A stretch of DNA of 64,000 bases. Origin: Defluviimonas aquaemixtae (GTDB taxonomy: Bacteria > Pseudomonadota > Alphaproteobacteria > Rhodobacterales > Rhodobacteraceae). A program made the position numbers and the translations under genes. Positions 60,322-64,000 of the stretch are shown piece after piece. A model generated the notes under the pieces. That model saw only the letters and a list, made by a program, of their open reading frames with translations. It had not been told where the DNA came from and did not search any database. Each line of letters opens with the position of its first letter. The first letter of the stretch is position 1. Location: assembly GCF_900302475.1 (NCBI RefSeq), contig NZ_OMOQ01000003.1:372001-436000 (forward strand), written 5' to 3'.

Positions 60322-62955
60322 TCAGAAGGCCGGTTTGGTTTGGCGACGGCGCTGGAGCAGGATCACCAGCCCAAGAAGCAGAAGCGCGGGGATGTAGAAT
60401 ACCTGCTTCGGCATTCGTTCGGCCGGCGACAGGACGCTCACGACCTCAACCCGGTCTTCGGCGTAGAAGTCGAAGCTCGAGAGCTTTTCCTGGTAGGGCG
60501 TGCCGAACATCGGCTCGTCCATGTAGAGCTTTTCCCCCTCAGGCAGGAGGAAAAGACCGGCCGCGTCGGCGCGACCCGTTGCGGGGTCTTCTTCGGCGAC
60601 GGTGTGGACGAGCGTGGTCTGGGTCACGCCGCCATCGGTGAAGGAGGGGCCGGACACGACGAAGCGTATCCGGTCGCCAGGAGCGGCCGCGTCCATGGAG
60701 GCCGCAAGCTCGGTCGGTGGGCTTTCGTTGAACGGCGGCTGCACGCGGTTCAACCAGAAGCCCGGCACGAAGAGCGTTAAGGCGACAAGCAGCAGTGCGG
60801 CGCTTTCCCACATCCGCGAGGGCGCAAGGAAATAGCCCTGCGTCGCGGCGGCGAAGAGAAGCATCGCGAAGGTGGCTGTGACGAAGACGAAGGCCGCCTG
60901 CAGGATGCCCGCCCATGTCCCGAGGTCGATCCCGTAGAGGATGAGCGCGGGGTTGAAGATGAAGAGGAACGGCAAGGCGACGGTCCGCATCGAGTAGAAG
61001 AAGGCGGTGAAGCCGGTGCGGATCGGATCGCCGCCCGACACGGCGGCGGCGGCGAAGCTCGCCAGCCCCACCGGCGGGGTCACGTCGGCCATGATGCCGA
61101 AGTAGAAGACGAAGAGGTGGGCCGCGATCAGGGGCACGATCAGCCCTTCCTGCGCGCCGAGCGTGACGACGACCGAGGCCATCAGTGACGACACGACGAT
61201 GTAGTTCGCCGTCGTGGGCAGGCCCATGCCGAGGATCAGCGAGAAGACCCCGATCAAGAGGAGCATGATGAAGAGGTTGCCGCCCGACAGAACCTCGACG
61301 AGCCCGGCAAGCTCGGTGCCGATCGGCGTCTTGGTCACGGTCGCGACGATGATGCCGGCGGCGGCGGTGGCGACGCCGATGCCGATCATGTTGCGGGCGC
61401 CGGCGATCAGTCCCTCGATCAGATCATCGAAGCCGGCGCGGGTCGCTGAGCCCAAGTTCTCGCTCCGGAACATCGCCTTCAGCGGGCGCTGGGTGACGAT
61501 GATCAGGAGCATCACTGCGACCGCGTAGAAGGCGGATTTCGCGGGTGACTGCATCTCGACCATCAGGAACCAGATGAGGACGAGGATCGGCAGGAGGAAA
61601 TGAATCCCGGTCGGGAAGACCTGCGCGACGGTCGGCAGGTGGAACTCCTTGGCATTGGGATCGTCGAGCGCGAGATCTTCGCGCCCGGCAGCGACACGAA
61701 GCGCCAGCACGTAGACGGCACCGATGGCGGCCAGCACGACCCAGTCGGCGATGCCGGGGGCCGCAGCACGCAGGCCCTGGATACCGTAAATGAGCGCGGT
61801 AAAGCCGACTCCGGCCACGACGAAGCCGATGAAGATCTTGAGGAACATCTGCGCGAGGCTTTTTGCCTCGCCGAGCGCGGGCATGTCCTTCTTCAAGGCC
61901 TCGAGATGCACGATGTAGACGAGCGCGATGTAGGAGATCACCGCAGGAATGAAGGCGTGCTTGATGACCTCGACGTAGGAGATGCCGACGAACTCGACCA
62001 TGAGGAAGGCCGCGGCGCCCATCACGGGCGGCATGATCTGGCCGTTGACGGACGAGGCGACCTCGACCGCGCCGGCCTTTTCGGACGAGAAGCCCACGCG
62101 CTTCATCAGCGGGATGGTGAATGTGCCCGTGGTGACAACGTTCGCGATGGAGGAGCCGGAGATGAGGCCTGTCATGGCGGAGCCGACGACGGCCGCCTTG
62201 GCCGGGCCGCCGCGGAGGTGGCCGAGGCCCGCGAAGGCGAGCTGGATGAAGTAATTGCCGGCGCCCGCCTTGTCGAGGATCGCGCCGAAGAGCACGAAGA
62301 GGAAGACGAACGCGGTCGAGACGCCCAAGGGGATGCCGAAGACGCCGGTCGTGTCCAGCCACTGGGCGTTCACGATGGCGGTGAACGACAGCCCGTTATG
62401 TTCGATGATGTCAGGGATCAGCCAGCCCTGGCCCATGTAGGCGTAGAGAAGGAAGAGAGAGCCGACGATTGTCAGCGCCGGGCCGAGCGCGCGGCGCGAT
62501 GCCTCCAGAAGCACGACGATGCCGACCGCGCCGACGATGACCTGGAACTGCGTCGGAAGGCCCGACCGCGCGGTCAACGCGAGTTCGCGCGAGAAGGCGA
62601 AGACGTAGAAGGCGCAAAGGAAGCCGATGAGCGCGAGCGCCCAATCAGCGAGCGGGATCCTGTCGCGCGGGGAATTCTTGAATGCCGGATAGGCGAGATA
62701 GGCCAGGACGACCGCGAAGGCGAGGTGCATTGGCCGGGTCTGCGAGGAGTTCATCACGGGCAGGTACTGGCCGAACCAGAGCTGCGGCTGCGCGATCCAG
62801 AGCTGGAAGAGCGACCAGGCGAGCGCGATGCCGGAAATCAGAAGCGCCACCGAGCGGTTTGTCGGAACGCGTCCCCCGGTATCGGACGAGGCGACCAGAT
62901 CCTGGAGGTCCTCGTCGCTGAGCCCTTCGGTCTTGTCGTTGGCTTGCTCGCTCAT
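60322..62955 (-). CDS. TRAP transporter permease, fused 4TM/12TM (TAXI type)
   Basis: 877 residues. The N-terminal segment has the small-subunit helices and the main part the large DctM-like subunit: AVVGSAMTGLISGSSIANVV, TTGTFTIPLMKRVGFSSEKA, MGLPTTANYIVVSSLMASVV, TPPVGLASFAAAAVSGGDPI, all family signatures. The C-terminus adds a soluble segment (about 745-850) and a last helix. Sodium- or proton-coupled uptake with the periplasmic TAXI protein encoded just upstream. Confidence 0.95.
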   Translation of the reverse strand: MSEQANDKTEGLSDEDLQDLVASSDTGGRVPTNRSVALLISGIALAWSLFQLWIAQPQLWFGQYLPVMNSSQTRPMHLAFAVVLAYLAYPAFKNSPRDRIPLADWALALIGFLCAFYVFAFSRELALTARSGLPTQFQVIVGAVGIVVLLEASRRALGPALTIVGSLFLLYAYMGQGWLIPDIIEHNGLSFTAIVNAQWLDTTGVFGIPLGVSTAFVFLFVLFGAILDKAGAGNYFIQLAFAGLGHLRGGPAKAAVVGSAMTGLISGSSIANVVTTGTFTIPLMKRVGFSSEKAGAVEVASSVNGQIMPPVMGAAAFLMVEFVGISYVEVIKHAFIPAVISYIALVYIVHLEALKKDMPALGEAKSLAQMFLKIFIGFVVAGVGFTALIYGIQGLRAAAPGIADWVVLAAIGAVYVLALRVAAGREDLALDDPNAKEFHLPTVAQVFPTGIHFLLPILVLIWFLMVEMQSPAKSAFYAVAVMLLIIVTQRPLKAMFRSENLGSATRAGFDDLIEGLIAGARNMIGIGVATAAAGIIVATVTKTPIGTELAGLVEVLSGGNLFIMLLLIGVFSLILGMGLPTTANYIVVSSLMASVVVTLGAQEGLIVPLIAAHLFVFYFGIMADVTPPVGLASFAAAAVSGGDPIRTGFTAFFYSMRTVALPFLFIFNPALILYGIDLGTWAGILQAAFVFVTATFAMLLFAAATQGYFLAPSRMWESAALLLVALTLFVPGFWLNRVQPPFNESPPTELAASMDAAAPGDRIRFVVSGPSFTDGGVTQTTLVHTVAEEDPATGRADAAGLFLLPEGEKLYMDEPMFGTPYQEKLSSFDFYAEDRVEVVSVLSPAERMPKQVFYIPALLLLGLVILLQRRRQTKPAF

Positions 62956-62993
62956 TTCGTCCCCCTATCCGTCCGATAGCATTCGCTTCAGCC

Positions 62994-63026
62994 AAAAAAG
63001 GGGCGCCGCATGATATGCGGCGCCCC
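62994..63026 (-). terminator. Terminator/attenuator between TAXI protein and permease genes
   Basis: GGGGCGCCGCAT (63000-63011), loop GAT, ATGCGGCGCCCC (63015-63026): a perfect 12-bp stem followed on the minus strand by TTTTTT. It lies after the binding-protein gene and before the permease, so most transcripts should stop here, giving excess binding protein. Confidence 0.88.
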
Positions 63027-63070
63027 GGATTACGCTGACCGTGAACGCGGTCGCGATCAGGCGCCGCCGA

Positions 63071-64000
63071 TCATTCGATCAGGCCGGCTTCCTTGAAGTA
63101 CTTCTCGGCGCCCGGATGGAGCGGCGCGGAGAGGCCGTCGCTGGCCATTTCCTTCGGATCGAGATTGGCGAAGGCCGGGTGCAGGCCGCGGAACTGGTCG
63201 ATATCCGAGAACACTGCCTTGACGAGCGCGTAAACCGTGTCATCGGGCACCTGCGCGGAGGTCACGAGCGTGGCTCCGACGCCGAAGGTCGTAACGTCCT
63301 CGTCCGTGCCCCGGTACATGCCGCCCGGGATCGTCGCGACCCGGTAGAAGGGATTGTCGGCGACGAGTTGATCGACTTCCGGGCCGGTCACGTTCACCAG
63401 CACCGAGTCGCAGGCCGTCGTGGCTTCCTGGATCGACCCCGACGGGTGACCGACGGTGTAGATCATCGCGTCGATGTTGTTGTCGCAGAGCGCCTGGGAC
63501 TGTTCGGCCGCCTGAAGCTCGGAGGCGAGCGCGAAGTCGTCCATGGTCCAACCCTTGGCCTCCATCAGCACTTCCATCGTGCCGCGCTGGCCCGAACCGG
63601 GATTGCCCACGTTCACCCGCTTGCCCTTCAGATCGTCGAAGCTCGAGATGCCGGCATCGGCGCGGGCCACGACAGTGAAGGGTTCGGGATGGATCGAGAA
63701 GACAGCGCGCAAGTCCTCGAACGCGCCGGTTGCCTCGAATTCAGAAGTGCCGTTGAAGGCGTGATACTGCCAGTCGGACTGGGCGACGCCGAACTGGAGC
63801 TCGCCCGAGCGGATCGCGTTGATGTTGTAGACCGAGCCGCCGGTCGATTCGACGCCGCAGCGGACGCCGTGCTCCGACCGTGTCTTCGACATCATGCGGC
63901 AGATCGCGCCGCCGGTCGGATAGTAGACGCCGGTCACGCCGCCGGTGCCGATCGAGATGAAGCTTTCCTGGGCGATAGCGGGGGCCGCAGCCAGTCCTAG
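63071..64000 (-). CDS. TAXI-family TRAP solute-binding protein (5' end cut)
   Basis: About 310 residues visible. At the window edge the signal peptide ends [11 protein letters not shown]; then [20 protein letters not shown] (family opening), [27 protein letters not shown] and [20 protein letters not shown]. Periplasmic receptor of the TRAP permease that follows; TAXI members bind glutamate, dicarboxylates or other acids. The ATG lies just outside the window. Confidence 0.94.
   Translation of the reverse strand, partial: LGLAAAPAIAQESFISIGTGGVTGVYYPTGGAICRMMSKTRSEHGVRCGVESTGGSVYNINAIRSGELQFGVAQSDWQYHAFNGTSEFEATGAFEDLRAVFSIHPEPFTVVARADAGISSFDDLKGKRVNVGNPGSGQRGTMEVLMEAKGWTMDDFALASELQAAEQSQALCDNNIDAMIYTVGHPSGSIQEATTACDSVLVNVTGPEVDQLVADNPFYRVATIPGGMYRGTDEDVTTFGVGATLVTSAQVPDDTVYALVKAVFSDIDQFRGLHPAFANLDPKEMASDGLSAPLHPGAEKYFKEAGLIE

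Noticed and set aside
61600-62979. 459-codon plus-strand frame
   Set aside because: Antisense to the TRAP permease; low-complexity Asp/Glu/Arg/Gly composition.
63041-64000. Open plus-strand frame to the window edge
   Set aside because: Antisense to the TAXI binding protein, which has clear family motifs.

Overview
The host DNA looks like an alphaproteobacterium of the Rhodobacterales (Roseobacter/Rhodobacteraceae type). Support comes from high-GC, tightly packed genes with short overlaps: an NDUFS4-like complex I subunit, a DUF2125 protein, an FeS-type photolyase, an ExoD protein, a DNA polymerase IV with an N-terminal zinc finger, and a fused TAXI-type TRAP permease. This is inferred from gene content only.

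Layout. (1) 1-5474 is ordinary chromosome: 5' part of uvrB, a glyoxalase-like protein, the complex I subunit, a DUF2125 protein, an acetyltransferase and a 3-methyladenine-glycosylase-like protein. (2) 5475-5551 is tRNA-Arg(UCU), the integration site of a genomic island. The last 48 bp of the tRNA region (5505-5552) recur exactly at 44317-44364, next to a tyrosine integrase (42993-44153). The pair of integrase-arm-like repeats GGTAAGC-N4-GGTAAGCAA sits just inside both ends, so the island is about 38.8 kb. (3) Inside the island, 5688-10057 is a compact cassette: a two-gene operon (unknown helical protein plus a QatC/QueC-like PP-loop protein with a winged-helix tail), tail to tail with a three-gene excisionase/zinc-ribbon/tyrosine-recombinase operon. 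(4) 10.3-33.2 kb is AT-richer and crowded with insertion sequences (an IS110/IS1111-type, an IS5, an IS3, and many decayed IS3, IS5 and IS6 pieces). Among them lie a Hint-domain protein, a glycoside-hydrolase-like RTX protein with exact 294-bp internal repeats, a sulfotransferase, a MarR regulator, a rep-like helix-turn-helix protein, a receiver-like protein, and a set of very small genes. Several of the small genes are preceded by CtrA-type boxes (TTAA-N7-TTAA). (5) 33.4-36.8 kb is an AT-rich sensory operon (receiver, periplasmic binding protein, hybrid histidine kinase). (6) 37.3-42.7 kb is GC-rich cargo: a large unknown protein, photolyase plus SDR, a small membrane protein, a fasciclin protein and an XRE-cupin regulator. 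(7) From 44365 the chromosome resumes: exoD, a GST/TetR divergent pair, an enolase-superfamily enzyme, an alcohol dehydrogenase, an MFS exporter, two alpha/beta hydrolases, dinB, PAP2 and GT39 lipid/glycan genes, an SPFH-NfeD pair, a BKACE enzyme with a class III aminotransferase, a universal stress protein and a TAXI-TRAP transporter running off the right edge.

The most interesting material is the QatC-like cassette with its own recombinase (a candidate defence system), the cluster of CtrA-box-preceded small proteins repeated in the island, a cysteine-rich 59-residue peptide gene, and the 757-bp repeats flanking the Hint gene.
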